64,000 nucleotides of DNA from Pseudophaeobacter flagellatus (lineage in GTDB: Bacteria > Pseudomonadota > Alphaproteobacteria > Rhodobacterales > Rhodobacteraceae): positions 143,050-207,049 of the forward strand of contig NZ_JAJQRG010000007.1 in the NCBI RefSeq assembly GCF_021228235.1. The letters run 5' to 3'. How positions within the stretch are numbered: position 1 is the first letter of the stretch; every line of letters begins with the position of its first letter. Made by a program: the position numbers and the translations under genes. This document shows positions 1 to 7,919 of the stretch, piece after piece. The notes beneath the pieces were generated by a model that was given only the letters and a program-made list of their open reading frames with translations, was not told the DNA's origin and made no database searches.

Positions 1-744
1 AACGGTGTATTTCAACCGGACCTCTTCAAATTCAAACCCGGCGAACAGCTCACGGATCTCGGGGCGGTCATTGATTGACAGGATGAACTTGCCACGGATT
101 TCGGCCAGCTGTTCGGCCATGGCCTGGAAGGCGCTGCGCTCAAACAGGCCTTTGCCATAATCACTTTCACCGCCCCAATAGGGCGGATCGAGGTAGAACA
201 GCGTCTTACTGCCATCATAGCGGCGGATCAAATCCGACCAGTCGAGGTTCTCAAAGATGACGCTTTCCAGCCGTTCATGGGCGGCCTCAAGAATTGGCTC
301 CAGGCGCGACAGGCTGAACCTGGATGGCCGATCGGTGGCCACGCCAAAGACACCGCCGAGCTTGCCACCAAAGGCCTGGCGCTGCAGATACAAAAACCGG
401 GCCGCGCGCTGCAGGTCGGTCAGGGTGGCGGGGTCGGTTTTGCGCAACCGCTCGAACTCCCGGCGCGAGGCGATCTGATAGCGCATCACCTCCATCAGCT
501 GCGGCAAATGCTGCTGCAGAATGCGGAACAGATTGGTAATTTCACCATTGAAGTCATTGGCAACCTCGCACTGCGGCTTCCAGCTGCGGCGCAGAAAAAC
601 ACCGCCCATGCCGACAAAAGGTTCGGCATAGGTGGCATGGTCGATGGCCTCGATGCGCGCGATGATGCGGGCACTCAGGGCCTTTTTGCCCCCAAGCCAG
701 GGGGCGACGGGCGCGGCAGGGCGCACCTTTATCATTGTTGTCAT
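1..744 (-). CDS. D12-class (Dam-type) DNA adenine methyltransferase, C-terminus cut by window edge
   Basis: The frame is open from an ATG at 744 to base 1 (248 codons) and continues off the window. An FVGMGG segment at residues 43-48 is the SAM-binding motif I of the D12 class. DPPY at 186-189 is the catalytic motif IV of N6-adenine methylases, and a WLGGK segment near residue 16 fits the N-terminal motif of Dam-like enzymes. The enzyme should methylate adenine in a short site, protecting phage DNA from host restriction or timing late events. It is the last gene seen after the lysis module. Dam and DpnM-like enzymes are about 260-290 residues, so only the last few tens are missing. Confidence 0.88.
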   Translation of the reverse strand, partial: MTTMIKVRPAAPVAPWLGGKKALSARIIARIEAIDHATYAEPFVGMGGVFLRRSWKPQCEVANDFNGEITNLFRILQQHLPQLMEVMRYQIASRREFERLRKTDPATLTDLQRAARFLYLQRQAFGGKLGGVFGVATDRPSRFSLSRLEPILEAAHERLESVIFENLDWSDLIRRYDGSKTLFYLDPPYWGGESDYGKGLFERSAFQAMAEQLAEIRGKFILSINDRPEIRELFAGFEFEEVRLKYTV

Positions 745-890
745 TGCTGATTCCAGAATATGGGGTGCCCACTCTCGCGAGAGTCGGGCGACATTTTCTG
801 ATGTGTGATGTCGGCGCAGCCGCTTTGAACGGTAGGCTGCGTGGGAAAGGGTGTTCGCGCACCCGATCCCCCCGCTAGGGTGCGGAGGGA

Positions 891-1142
891 TCAGTCTTCA
901 AGAATTGGCACGGCCAAGATCTCGCCCACGGCGGCCAGCTTGCCATTGGCGCAGGAACGCCCCCTCGCCTCGGCAATCAGGGCATCCGAGATCTGCCCCT
1001 CGGATTGCGGCATCGGCCCGGTGTATCCGGCGCAGGGCTGCAGCAAATCCGCCGGCACTCGCGGTGGCGGTATCACCGCCTCACTGGCCCGATCGGAACA
1101 AGCGCCGAGCAGTAGCAGCAAGCAAAGGGGATAAAGGCGCAT
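891..1142 (-). CDS. Rz1-like outer-membrane spanin lipoprotein
   Basis: This 83-residue protein opens with a hydrophobic stretch ending in LLLLGAC, a lipobox whose Cys near residue 15 would be lipidated. A short mature part follows, with a proline-rich PPPRVP segment. The start ATG at 1142 lies inside the upstream Rz-like gene in another frame, the nested layout typical of Rz/Rz1 spanins. Rz1 sits in the outer membrane and joins Rz across the periplasm to fuse the two membranes at lysis. The call rests on lipobox, size and nesting, because spanin sequences diverge strongly. A longer reading of the same frame would start within Rz and hide the signal peptide. Confidence 0.72.
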   Translation of the reverse strand: MRLYPLCLLLLLGACSDRASEAVIPPPRVPADLLQPCAGYTGPMPQSEGQISDALIAEARGRSCANGKLAAVGEILAVPILED

Positions 1143-1428
1143 CGCGGCCCTCCATGTTTTGCAACTCATTTGATAGCGCAGACCATTGGCGGGCCTCATC
1201 GGCGGCGCGGTCCAGGTGGGCGCGGTGAATGCGGGCGGTCTCGGCGGCTTGCTGCAGGCTGGCCTGCGCCGTTGCCAGATCCGCCTGCGAGGCCGCCAGT
1301 TCGATCCGCAACCGGCTGCGATCCTGGAAGGCAGAGGCCACAGTCCAGACCGCCCCGGCCAGCATCGCCACCAGGGCAAGCCCTGGCAGGTTGCGCAGCA
1401 CCCACCCCCATAGCCTAACCGAGATCAT
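1081..1428 (-). CDS. Rz-like inner-membrane spanin
   Basis: This 115-residue protein has one N-terminal membrane segment (about residues 12-32) and then a long charged helical region rich in Ala, Gln, Arg and Glu (about 35-95), predicted to be a periplasmic coiled coil. That is the i-spanin plan. The ATG at 1428 overlaps the endolysin stop as ATGA, and the 3' end overlaps the Rz1-like gene by 62 bases. Order endolysin, Rz, Rz1 is the usual lysis cassette. An upstream in-frame start exists but would lie inside the endolysin gene. Function is inferred from architecture and position. Confidence 0.72.
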   Translation of the reverse strand: MISVRLWGWVLRNLPGLALVAMLAGAVWTVASAFQDRSRLRIELAASQADLATAQASLQQAAETARIHRAHLDRAADEARQWSALSNELQNMEGRDAPLSPLLAATARRLFRSGQ

Positions 1429-2150
1429 GCCGCCGCTTTCAGGGCCTGATGGCACATGGCGCGCTCAGCGCCGCGCCGATTGACCAGCCCGGCCCAGACG
1501 CGCCCGCCCGCCTTGTTCCAGCGCGGCAGCTCATCGCAGGCCCCAGCGAGATCCCCGGCATTGGCCTTGCGCACCAAGGTCGATTTACAGGCAGCCCCGG
1601 CCCCGACATTGTAGGTCCAGGACACCAGGGCGATCTTCATGCCGATGGGCACAGGGTGTTTCAGGCATCGATCCAGCGCTGCCTCATAGGCCAGGATCTC
1701 GCGCGCCAGCATCGCATCACAGTCCGCCTTGCTGTAGCGATCACCGGGCTGTACCCCCTTGGTTTCGCCATAGCAGACGGTCCAGACGCCCACGACATCG
1801 CGGTAAGCCTCGGTCCGCAGCCCTTCCCACTGGCCAATGAAGCCAATGGCCGAGGTCAGCGCAATACCGCTGCCTGCGATGACGCCAACCGTGCGCCGGC
1901 GGACCGCGCCGCCCGTATCACGGCGGAAGGCGGCAAGGCCGGACAAGCCGTTCTGCAGCACCAGCCGCGCCGGGATCGCCAGCACCTGACACGTGGCCGA
2001 GGCCATGGCAAAATACAGCGGATCCCAGCCCAGCAGCTCAGGCTTCACCAGGGTCAGAAAATACCCGCCCAGCAGAACCAGGCTGGCAAGGACAAGCCAG
2101 AGCGACCAGGATCCGGTCAGAGTGGCGCGCCAGTTTGAGATGAGTTTCAT
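1425..2150 (-). CDS. GH24 lysozyme (endolysin) with N-terminal membrane domain
   Basis: The C-terminal part is a T4-type (GH24) lysozyme: E109, D118 and T124 fit the family's E-x8-D-x5-T catalytic triad, and a WTYNVGAG segment follows. It cleaves the glycan strands of peptidoglycan. The first ~75 residues begin MKLISNWRATL and carry a hydrophobic helix (about 16-36). They resemble small stand-alone membrane proteins of Roseobacter phages (DUF7940-like, from memory). A second hydrophobic stretch (about 87-106) just before the catalytic Glu could be a signal-arrest-release segment. At 241 residues it is longer than the ~150-180 usual for this family. GGAG precedes the ATG at 2150. Confidence 0.88.
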   Translation of the reverse strand: MKLISNWRATLTGSWSLWLVLASLVLLGGYFLTLVKPELLGWDPLYFAMASATCQVLAIPARLVLQNGLSGLAAFRRDTGGAVRRRTVGVIAGSGIALTSAIGFIGQWEGLRTEAYRDVVGVWTVCYGETKGVQPGDRYSKADCDAMLAREILAYEAALDRCLKHPVPIGMKIALVSWTYNVGAGAACKSTLVRKANAGDLAGACDELPRWNKAGGRVWAGLVNRRGAERAMCHQALKAAA

Positions 2151-2165
2151 TGCGGTTGCTCCAAT

Positions 2166-2191
2166 GCAAAAGACCCCGCCAGAGGCAGGGT
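2166..2191 (-). terminator. Hairpin terminator between holin and endolysin genes
   Basis: Read on the minus strand, an 8-base arm and its near-perfect partner (one G-T pair) flank a 3-base loop and are followed by CTTTT. It lies in the 70-base gap between the holin stop and the endolysin start, so it may attenuate endolysin expression. Confidence 0.5.
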
Positions 2192-2220
2192 TGGTTTCAG
2201 GTTTCAGTTTTGTGGTGGTT

Positions 2221-2535
2221 TTACGGCTTGGCGCGCACCAGCCATTTGGTCAGCAGCACCTCAGCCCCGCGCGGGCCGATATAGGCGGCCAGCGCCACAA
2301 TGCCCGTGGTCACGGTTGGGCCTGCGCCCATGTAGCTGGCGATCGCCTCGCCAATGATCGCCATGCCGATGGCCACCGGAATTTCCCAGAGCAGCTCCGG
2401 GCCAAAGAAACGGCGCTGGCCTTTGCGCACCTCGCCGGAATGCCACATCAGGCGGCCTATGGTGGCCCCGATCAGTGTGGTCGCCGCGCCGCCCAGCAAG
2501 TTCGACATCCAGTCTATCAGTCCCGGTTCAGTCAT
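2221..2535 (-). CDS. Phage holin-like membrane protein
   Basis: This 104-residue protein has hydrophobic helices at about 14-28, 48-67 and 72-88 and a short basic C-terminal tail (LVRAKP). Size, topology and position directly before the endolysin fit a holin, and the sequence resembles the LydA/phage holin 3-type families as recalled. It would form the inner-membrane lesion that triggers lysis. GGAG lies a few bases before the ATG at 2535, and only two bases separate it from the preceding gene, so it belongs to the late transcript. An anti-holin role cannot be excluded. Confidence 0.72.
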   Translation of the reverse strand: MTEPGLIDWMSNLLGGAATTLIGATIGRLMWHSGEVRKGQRRFFGPELLWEIPVAIGMAIIGEAIASYMGAGPTVTTGIVALAAYIGPRGAEVLLTKWLVRAKP

Positions 2536-2537
2536 GA

Positions 2538-2999
2538 TTACTCCCCAGCACCCTGCACAGACAGGCCAAAGATCGCATCAAGGCCCAGATCATCGATCCC
2601 CATATGGGTCGCGATCATCGCCAGCAGCGGATGCAGGCGGCGCACCTCTGTCGAGGTGGCCCAGACGATCCGCGCCTCTGCCGCAGCATCTGATGGCAGC
2701 GTAGCCAGAACGTCACTCAAGGCCGTAGGCCAATCCCCCCTGGCAGCCGCAATTGCATCCGCCTCTGTCAGAATCCCCTCGCGGAACAAGGCGAGACAGA
2801 AGGCCTGGCGCGACAGCGAGGCTACCGCCCGTAAGCCATCACGCGGATCTGGCTCTATCCAGTTCCCATCTAGCCACAGGGCCGCAGCGCTCTTTGGTGG
2901 GCAGTCCCGCTCGATCGCGCCCGCAGGGGGCTGCACGCCATCAACAAACGCGCCGAGGTATGCGCCCGATGCATCGCTAAAATATTTAGTGCCCATCAT
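2538..2999 (-). CDS. Tail-fibre-associated protein, function unknown
   Basis: The product has 153 residues. The N-terminal third (YFSDASGAYLGAF, then a WLDGNWIEP segment) resembles the start of tail-fibre assembly or fibre-associated proteins. The rest is Ala-rich and probably helical, with no motif I can name. The double ATG at 2999 overlaps the tail-fibre stop as ATGA, so translation is probably coupled to the fibre. That coupling and the position between fibre and holin support a fibre chaperone or accessory role. A longer frame upstream exists but would overlap the fibre gene. Confidence 0.55.
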   Translation of the reverse strand: MMGTKYFSDASGAYLGAFVDGVQPPAGAIERDCPPKSAAALWLDGNWIEPDPRDGLRAVASLSRQAFCLALFREGILTEADAIAAARGDWPTALSDVLATLPSDAAAEARIVWATSTEVRRLHPLLAMIATHMGIDDLGLDAIFGLSVQGAGE

Positions 3000-4408
3000 G
3001 CCATCGCCTCCACAATCAATTCCCAATTGGAGTTAGTCAGTCCCGTCACGACGCCATTGGTTTTGTTGGCCGCCGCAAAGGCATATGTCGCGTCCGACGA
3101 AAACCGCACCGCCACGTTGGCGGCGTCCACGATCGCAACTGATGTTCGGCTGTTGTTACTGTTGGAGCCGTTGAAATCCACCATGACATTGTCGCCGACT
3201 GAGTAGCCGAATTCGGCGACAGTGCAGCGCATCCGGTAGCCCACATACTTGGGAACCACGCCCAAACCATGCGCCAAAGTAACAAGCCCGCCAGACACGA
3301 TCGTTTGCGCCGGGCTGGTATAGCGCCGGGCGTATCGCGCATCCCCCATCTCCCGCGTCATCAAGCTGATCGGCGAAGGTGCTGCTGCGCCAGCCGGTTC
3401 AACTCTGGCGCTGTCCGTCTCAGGGGTCACATCTTCATTCACCCGGAAAACAAGGCCTGCCGCTTCCAGGCCAGCGATAAACTTACTATTTAATCGGACC
3501 ATCGAGATCTTTTCAAAATCCGGGCCAAAGCATGACATCACCCCGCCGACAGAAACCCCGCCGCTGATCTGCCAGACGCCAACTGCCGGGTTATATGACA
3601 TCTTCTTGCTGATATCGTACCCCCCAGCCAGATCCGTTGGGGCAATATCGACACGATCGCCCGACCGGGAGATGCTCAAACCGTATCCGCCGCCGGTCAC
3701 ACCTTTTGCAAACTCGCCAACCCCATCAGACTGAATGCCGCCAAATGTGACTGTCTGGTATTTCCCCAGCTCCAGATTGTTGCGGGCGGCTTCTATATCC
3801 TGCAGGTCCGCCAGATTTTGATCTGGGTGCAAACTGCCAAGCGTCATAATGAACGTCAAAGCACCGGGATCCACCCGATAGCGGGCGCGCACATCGCCCC
3901 GGCTCTCATCGATCATCACCTCAATCAATGTATCGACCGGCAGACCCGCCCAGATCTCACTCGCCGTGGCATATGTTTCGACAAAAACGACATTACCCGA
4001 TGCCTCTGCCGCAGAGACGGCCAGCAGCGCAGATGCGTTGGCCCCGCCTGCATATCCCTGCGCCGCGTCTTCAGAAGCCTGCGCCGCCTGGGCAAACCCC
4101 TGAGCCTGCACAGCGGCCATACTTTCCAGAAAGATCGCCGGAATGTCCGCCACCTTCAGCCAGGCCCCGCCGTCGCGCTCATAGACCCCGGCCTCTGCCT
4201 CGGCATTCAGCACGAGCGCAAATTGGCCATCAGCCACACCTGCGCGCAGATTCAACCCCGCAAGGCTGTCGTTGATATAAGAAAGACCACCACCGGCAGC
4301 GATACTTTCAGTCTCTTGCATCCAATCAGCAAGATCTGCCTTGGATGGCTGATGGCCCGCACTCGGCGGATTCCCCATCATGATGGTTTGAGGCAAAAGG
4401 GCGACCAT
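2996..4408 (-). CDS. Tail fibre / receptor-binding protein
   Basis: This 470-residue protein lies directly downstream of the tail-tip gene. The N-terminal ~130 residues carry an Ala/Gln-rich stretch (about 95-135) likely to form a trimeric helical bundle. The middle is beta-rich and Gly-rich. The last ~100 residues begin near a LAHGLGVVPK segment and include GYSVGDNV, a pattern I recognise from the C-terminal domains of siphovirus tail fibres. It would form the distal host-binding fibre. GGAG precedes the ATG at 4408. The exact receptor cannot be read from sequence. Confidence 0.72.
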   Translation of the reverse strand: MVALLPQTIMMGNPPSAGHQPSKADLADWMQETESIAAGGGLSYINDSLAGLNLRAGVADGQFALVLNAEAEAGVYERDGGAWLKVADIPAIFLESMAAVQAQGFAQAAQASEDAAQGYAGGANASALLAVSAAEASGNVVFVETYATASEIWAGLPVDTLIEVMIDESRGDVRARYRVDPGALTFIMTLGSLHPDQNLADLQDIEAARNNLELGKYQTVTFGGIQSDGVGEFAKGVTGGGYGLSISRSGDRVDIAPTDLAGGYDISKKMSYNPAVGVWQISGGVSVGGVMSCFGPDFEKISMVRLNSKFIAGLEAAGLVFRVNEDVTPETDSARVEPAGAAAPSPISLMTREMGDARYARRYTSPAQTIVSGGLVTLAHGLGVVPKYVGYRMRCTVAEFGYSVGDNVMVDFNGSNSNNSRTSVAIVDAANVAVRFSSDATYAFAAANKTNGVVTGLTNSNWELIVEAMA

Positions 4409-4422
4409 GCGCGTCTCCTGTT

Positions 4423-6249
4423 TTAAGCTGTGAATATTTCAGAGGCTGACCAGTCTGATATCCCAAGGCCTGCGCTGCGGTTGCGGATCTGCATCTCGTA
4501 TTCCTCCCCGACGGTAAAACCGCCGAGCGGTGTGGACACACCCGCAAACACCAGCCCCCGAACGGTCCAAGAGGATGACCCATCACTAAGCTGGTAGCGA
4601 AGATCCTGCTGGTAAGCCTCGCTCTGTGCATCCCATTGCACCGTGACATCGCCACCCCCCGAAGCCGTGACGGCCAGACCAGTTGGCACCGGAATGCCGC
4701 TATCCCCCTGGACCCTGTCATAAACCGGGCGCGCAGGCTCTTCAGTCGCGGCATCGAATGCAAAATCCTCTGGACTGACCGAATTGGCGGTCAGCGAGAA
4801 CACCCCCGATGCCTCGCGCGCCAGCTCGCCCACCTCAAAGACTTCATCAATCTGATGCTCAGGATGGACGACACGTACAAACCGATGCGCCCGGCCACCA
4901 CCACGCCCGCCTGTTCGGCCCCCAAGGATCTCATAGCCGCGAAAGCCAATGGTAGCGGTGAGCTGGAACCGCGCCCGCTTGGTGCGGGCAAGCCGCTTGT
5001 TCAGCCGGGCGATCTGGTTGTGGCTGTTTACCATGAATAGCTGCGGCTCATCGCGAACTGGTTTGGCCACATCCCTTTCAACCCAGGCCCCGGATGGGGT
5101 TTCCCGCCAGCCGTTTTCCGGCTCGATGTAGACGCCGGCCACCTCATCCGGGGCATCAGCGCCAAACTCACCGCTGGCCAGTTCCAATGACAAAAAGTCA
5201 TCCGGCCCCAGCACCAGATCCGGCTCTATCCAGCGCCCGACCGTAAAGCCAACCCTGCCATCGGTGCGCTCATACAAAAACGCATCGCAAGCCGCCGCCA
5301 GCGCCACCCGCTGACCCTCAAAATCCTGTTCATCCGACAGGGTGCCATTCAGCTCCCAGCGGTTCTGCAAATACCCCTCGGCATTCAGGACCTGCGCATC
5401 GCAAGCATCCGCCTCATCCGCGACTTCATCCCAGTCAACATCACGGCCGAGGATCTCGACAATCCAATCCGCCAGCACCAACGCCGCATTGGCGCTGAAC
5501 CCGCGACTGTTGTCGCGTGGGTCGAACAGATCATTCTTGCCATCCAGCACCGGCGCATAGGCCCATTGACGGCTTTCAGGATAGATATGCGTAAAAGACG
5601 ATTGCGGCGGGCGCGTGGCCCAGATCACCGCGCCCGACAGCCCCTTGAAGTCAAACTCATCGGTGACTTCTGCAAACCGGTTATTAAACGACAGATGCAC
5701 CTGCTGACCTGGTGCGCCATCAAAGACATTGATGCGCCCATAGCCTGCGATTGGTGCCTCTGCGATATTACTATACAGACGATCCGCCTGCGCGGTCAGC
5801 GTCACCACACGCTCATCCAGCCAGTGCTGCACCACGCCCTCGATCGGATGCGCCGCGAGAATTGGCACATAGTACCGAGTACCATCAGCAAAGCCGGTGA
5901 AGCCCAGAAAGCCCCCCTTGCGAGTGCGGCCATAGACCCATTCCGCATAGCTGACCGGCTGGGCAAAATTGGCCATTAGGATACTGGGGGGCGGCGATGT
6001 TGGCTTGGGCGCAAGCCGCGCCGCCAGGGCTGATAGGCCAATCGCCACAACCGTCTTGACGATAAAGCCCCCCACGACAGTGGCGGCAAATCCCGCACCC
6101 GCCAAATAGGCCGCCGTGGTGGCCAATGCGGTCCCACCAGCCACCCCAACTGCCCCGGCGACGAAGGCAACAACCGGCCCCGCCTCGGCAGGCCGGGGCG
6201 TCAACATGGTGCAGCCCATCAGCGCGGCGAACAGCAGACTACGCTTCAT
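4423..6249 (-). CDS. Tail tip / central hub protein (gpJ-like)
   Basis: This 608-residue protein has a very hydrophobic Gly/Ala-rich N-terminus (about 1-80), which begins like a signal peptide but is common in tail-tip proteins of this type. A hub-like core follows (PVSYAEWVYG near 98). A Gly-rich loop lies near 445-455 and a fibronectin-III-like domain at about 525-605. It should cap the tail tube and bind the fibres. The order tape measure, three small proteins, then this large protein matches the lambda M-L-K-J type module. Its start overlaps the preceding gene by 11 bases. Confidence 0.75.
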   Translation of the reverse strand: MKRSLLFAALMGCTMLTPRPAEAGPVVAFVAGAVGVAGGTALATTAAYLAGAGFAATVVGGFIVKTVVAIGLSALAARLAPKPTSPPPSILMANFAQPVSYAEWVYGRTRKGGFLGFTGFADGTRYYVPILAAHPIEGVVQHWLDERVVTLTAQADRLYSNIAEAPIAGYGRINVFDGAPGQQVHLSFNNRFAEVTDEFDFKGLSGAVIWATRPPQSSFTHIYPESRQWAYAPVLDGKNDLFDPRDNSRGFSANAALVLADWIVEILGRDVDWDEVADEADACDAQVLNAEGYLQNRWELNGTLSDEQDFEGQRVALAAACDAFLYERTDGRVGFTVGRWIEPDLVLGPDDFLSLELASGEFGADAPDEVAGVYIEPENGWRETPSGAWVERDVAKPVRDEPQLFMVNSHNQIARLNKRLARTKRARFQLTATIGFRGYEILGGRTGGRGGGRAHRFVRVVHPEHQIDEVFEVGELAREASGVFSLTANSVSPEDFAFDAATEEPARPVYDRVQGDSGIPVPTGLAVTASGGGDVTVQWDAQSEAYQQDLRYQLSDGSSSWTVRGLVFAGVSTPLGGFTVGEEYEMQIRNRSAGLGISDWSASEIFTA

Positions 6250-6682
6250 AACCCACCCCCCAGATTGCCAGCACCGATGGGATCAGGATCGGCTTGATGG
6301 TGATCGCACCCCGCCCCCCATGATCTTCGCGCCGCGTCTTGAACCCCCAGGCCTCCCCGAGCCATAGCCCGCCACAGGGCGACAGACGCCCCTTGGCATC
6401 ATGGGCCATGATGATGCCGACATCACCGGGGGCCGGTTCCTCGACACGGGGCAGCCCGCCGATGGTGGCCAGACAGGCCTCGACCGTTTCCACAGGATTG
6501 CGCAGAAACCCGGTTTCGCGCTGGCAGGATCCGCGACTGTCATAGACACCGCGCAAGCGCGCCGCCGGATCTTTGCCGGTGACCTGCTCGACCCAATCTG
6601 CGACGGACAAGACGCAATCCATTTCTCCCCAGATGAAGGGGGTCACATTCCAGCGGTGCAGTTCCCGATATAGTGGTGTCAT
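6239..6682 (-). CDS. Tail-tip assembly protein of the DUF6950 / NlpC-P60-like type
   Basis: This 147-residue protein has an early DCVLSVADWV segment (about residues 22-31). It matches the Cys-bearing first helix of NlpC/P60-like peptidases and of the phage family I recall as DUF6950. A GDVGIIM segment (about 85-91) resembles the core strand before the usual His. A clear catalytic His is not obvious, so it may be structural. The gene corresponds by order to lambda gpK, between a gpL-like protein and the hub. The start overlaps the upstream stop as ATGA. Confidence 0.62.
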   Translation of the reverse strand: MTPLYRELHRWNVTPFIWGEMDCVLSVADWVEQVTGKDPAARLRGVYDSRGSCQRETGFLRNPVETVEACLATIGGLPRVEEPAPGDVGIIMAHDAKGRLSPCGGLWLGEAWGFKTRREDHGGRGAITIKPILIPSVLAIWGVGYEA

Positions 6683-7266
6683 CCGAACAGTTTCTCTTCT
6701 TCAAAAGCGCTGGTGGGCATAAATTTCAATGAGGGGTTTGCCTCGCCAATCAGCTTGGCATGGCCTTCGGTGTTCATCACGATCCGGCGCGCCGCGCGGC
6801 GTTTTTCGGTCCAGGCCTCAAAGCCCAGCGAGATCGATCGATCCTGCGCCCCGCTGGCCGAGAACCGCAGGCTGCGCATGATGCGCTGCATCCACTGCAG
6901 CGGCGGGTGCTTTGGCTTGTACAGTTCCGCCATGCTGCCGATGGGCTGGAAGTAGAACCGAATGGCACGGCCCTGGATATACTCCACCCCCAGCGCCTTC
7001 ACCTGCGCGATCAGGTCATCGGCATCAGGATCCTGAAAGTAGGAGAGCGTGATCGACCCTTCAGGGGCACGGCCCTCCAGCGCGCTCTCCAAAGAGCCGA
7101 CACTGGCGAGCTGGGTGCCATACCATTTATGGCCGTTCACATCGGTAAACACGCCATCGGCACCAATCATAAAACGCATTGGCCCATCCGGTGTTTCGAT
7201 CTCGCACAGGTCCAGCGCCCCAAGGATCTCTCCCTGGGGATCATAGCCTTCAGGAAAAAAACTCAT
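6679..7266 (-). CDS. Minor tail protein, tail-tip module
   Basis: This 195-residue protein lies between two tail-tip genes. It is mixed alpha/beta with a conserved-looking core (SFFPEGYDP at the start; GSITLSYFQDPD at about 74-85). By order it matches the small tail-tip component that sits before the NlpC/P60-like gene in HK97-like phages (gpL or baseplate-hub type). No enzymatic motif is visible. The ATG at 7266 overlaps the preceding stop as ATGA, so it is translated with its neighbours. The name rests on synteny. Confidence 0.58.
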   Translation of the reverse strand: MSFFPEGYDPQGEILGALDLCEIETPDGPMRFMIGADGVFTDVNGHKWYGTQLASVGSLESALEGRAPEGSITLSYFQDPDADDLIAQVKALGVEYIQGRAIRFYFQPIGSMAELYKPKHPPLQWMQRIMRSLRFSASGAQDRSISLGFEAWTEKRRAARRIVMNTEGHAKLIGEANPSLKFMPTSAFEEEKLFG

Positions 7267-7919
7267 CTGTTCAGAACCTCACGAAAATTCAGTTTGATCT
7301 GGGCAGAGCGCGTGACCCCATAGCTGGGCCGCCCCATCCCATCCTCGATCGCTTCAAACAGGCCCATGCCCGTCAGCAGAACAGGATCACCCGCCGCCAT
7401 GGCACCGCGCAGGGGCATCTGGATACCCAGATCAAAGACACCTGCCGAGGCCTGCTGCACCCAGGTAACCACGAAGGGCCAAAGCTCATGGCTCATGATC
7501 TGACCAACACGCGGCGCAGCCTCTGCCTCTATTCGGATTTGCTCTGCCCCGGCCTCTGCCGCCTGCGCCGCAAAGCCCAGAGGTTCAGCCGCAAACCCCG
7601 TTCCAGAGGCAAAGCTGGATCCATCCGCAAAAGGCAGATCCATATCCGCCCCCGCGTCAAACCCGATCGGGTCCACCATGGGCAGCCGATAGACGCCCAC
7701 CCGCCCCTGTGCCGTCGCCCGGATCCCGCGCCACTGCGCCAGCGCCGCGCCCTCCAGAAACACCGATGGCGCGCCAACCCAGCGCGGGAACCGGTTGAAC
7801 ACCACCGCAGAGCCGCCGCCGGTGTTTTCCCCCAGCCCCTGGCCGCGCCAGTCGATATCCCAATCAACCTGCAAGAATTTGAGAAAGCCCGCAGGCAGGG
7901 TCACAATAGGGCGCTGCAT
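7263..7919 (-). CDS. Minor tail protein downstream of tape measure
   Basis: This 218-residue protein starts with an ATG at 7919 that overlaps the tape-measure stop as TGATG. I see no catalytic motif. The sequence is rich in Gly, Ala and aromatic residues and looks beta-structured (LQVDWDIDWRG near residue 16, then GRVGVYRLP). Position equals the distal-tail/gpM-like slot in siphovirus gene order, so a role linking tape measure and tail tip is inferred. No homologous family is recognised with confidence. Confidence 0.52.
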   Translation of the reverse strand: MQRPIVTLPAGFLKFLQVDWDIDWRGQGLGENTGGGSAVVFNRFPRWVGAPSVFLEGAALAQWRGIRATAQGRVGVYRLPMVDPIGFDAGADMDLPFADGSSFASGTGFAAEPLGFAAQAAEAGAEQIRIEAEAAPRVGQIMSHELWPFVVTWVQQASAGVFDLGIQMPLRGAMAAGDPVLLTGMGLFEAIEDGMGRPSYGVTRSAQIKLNFREVLNR

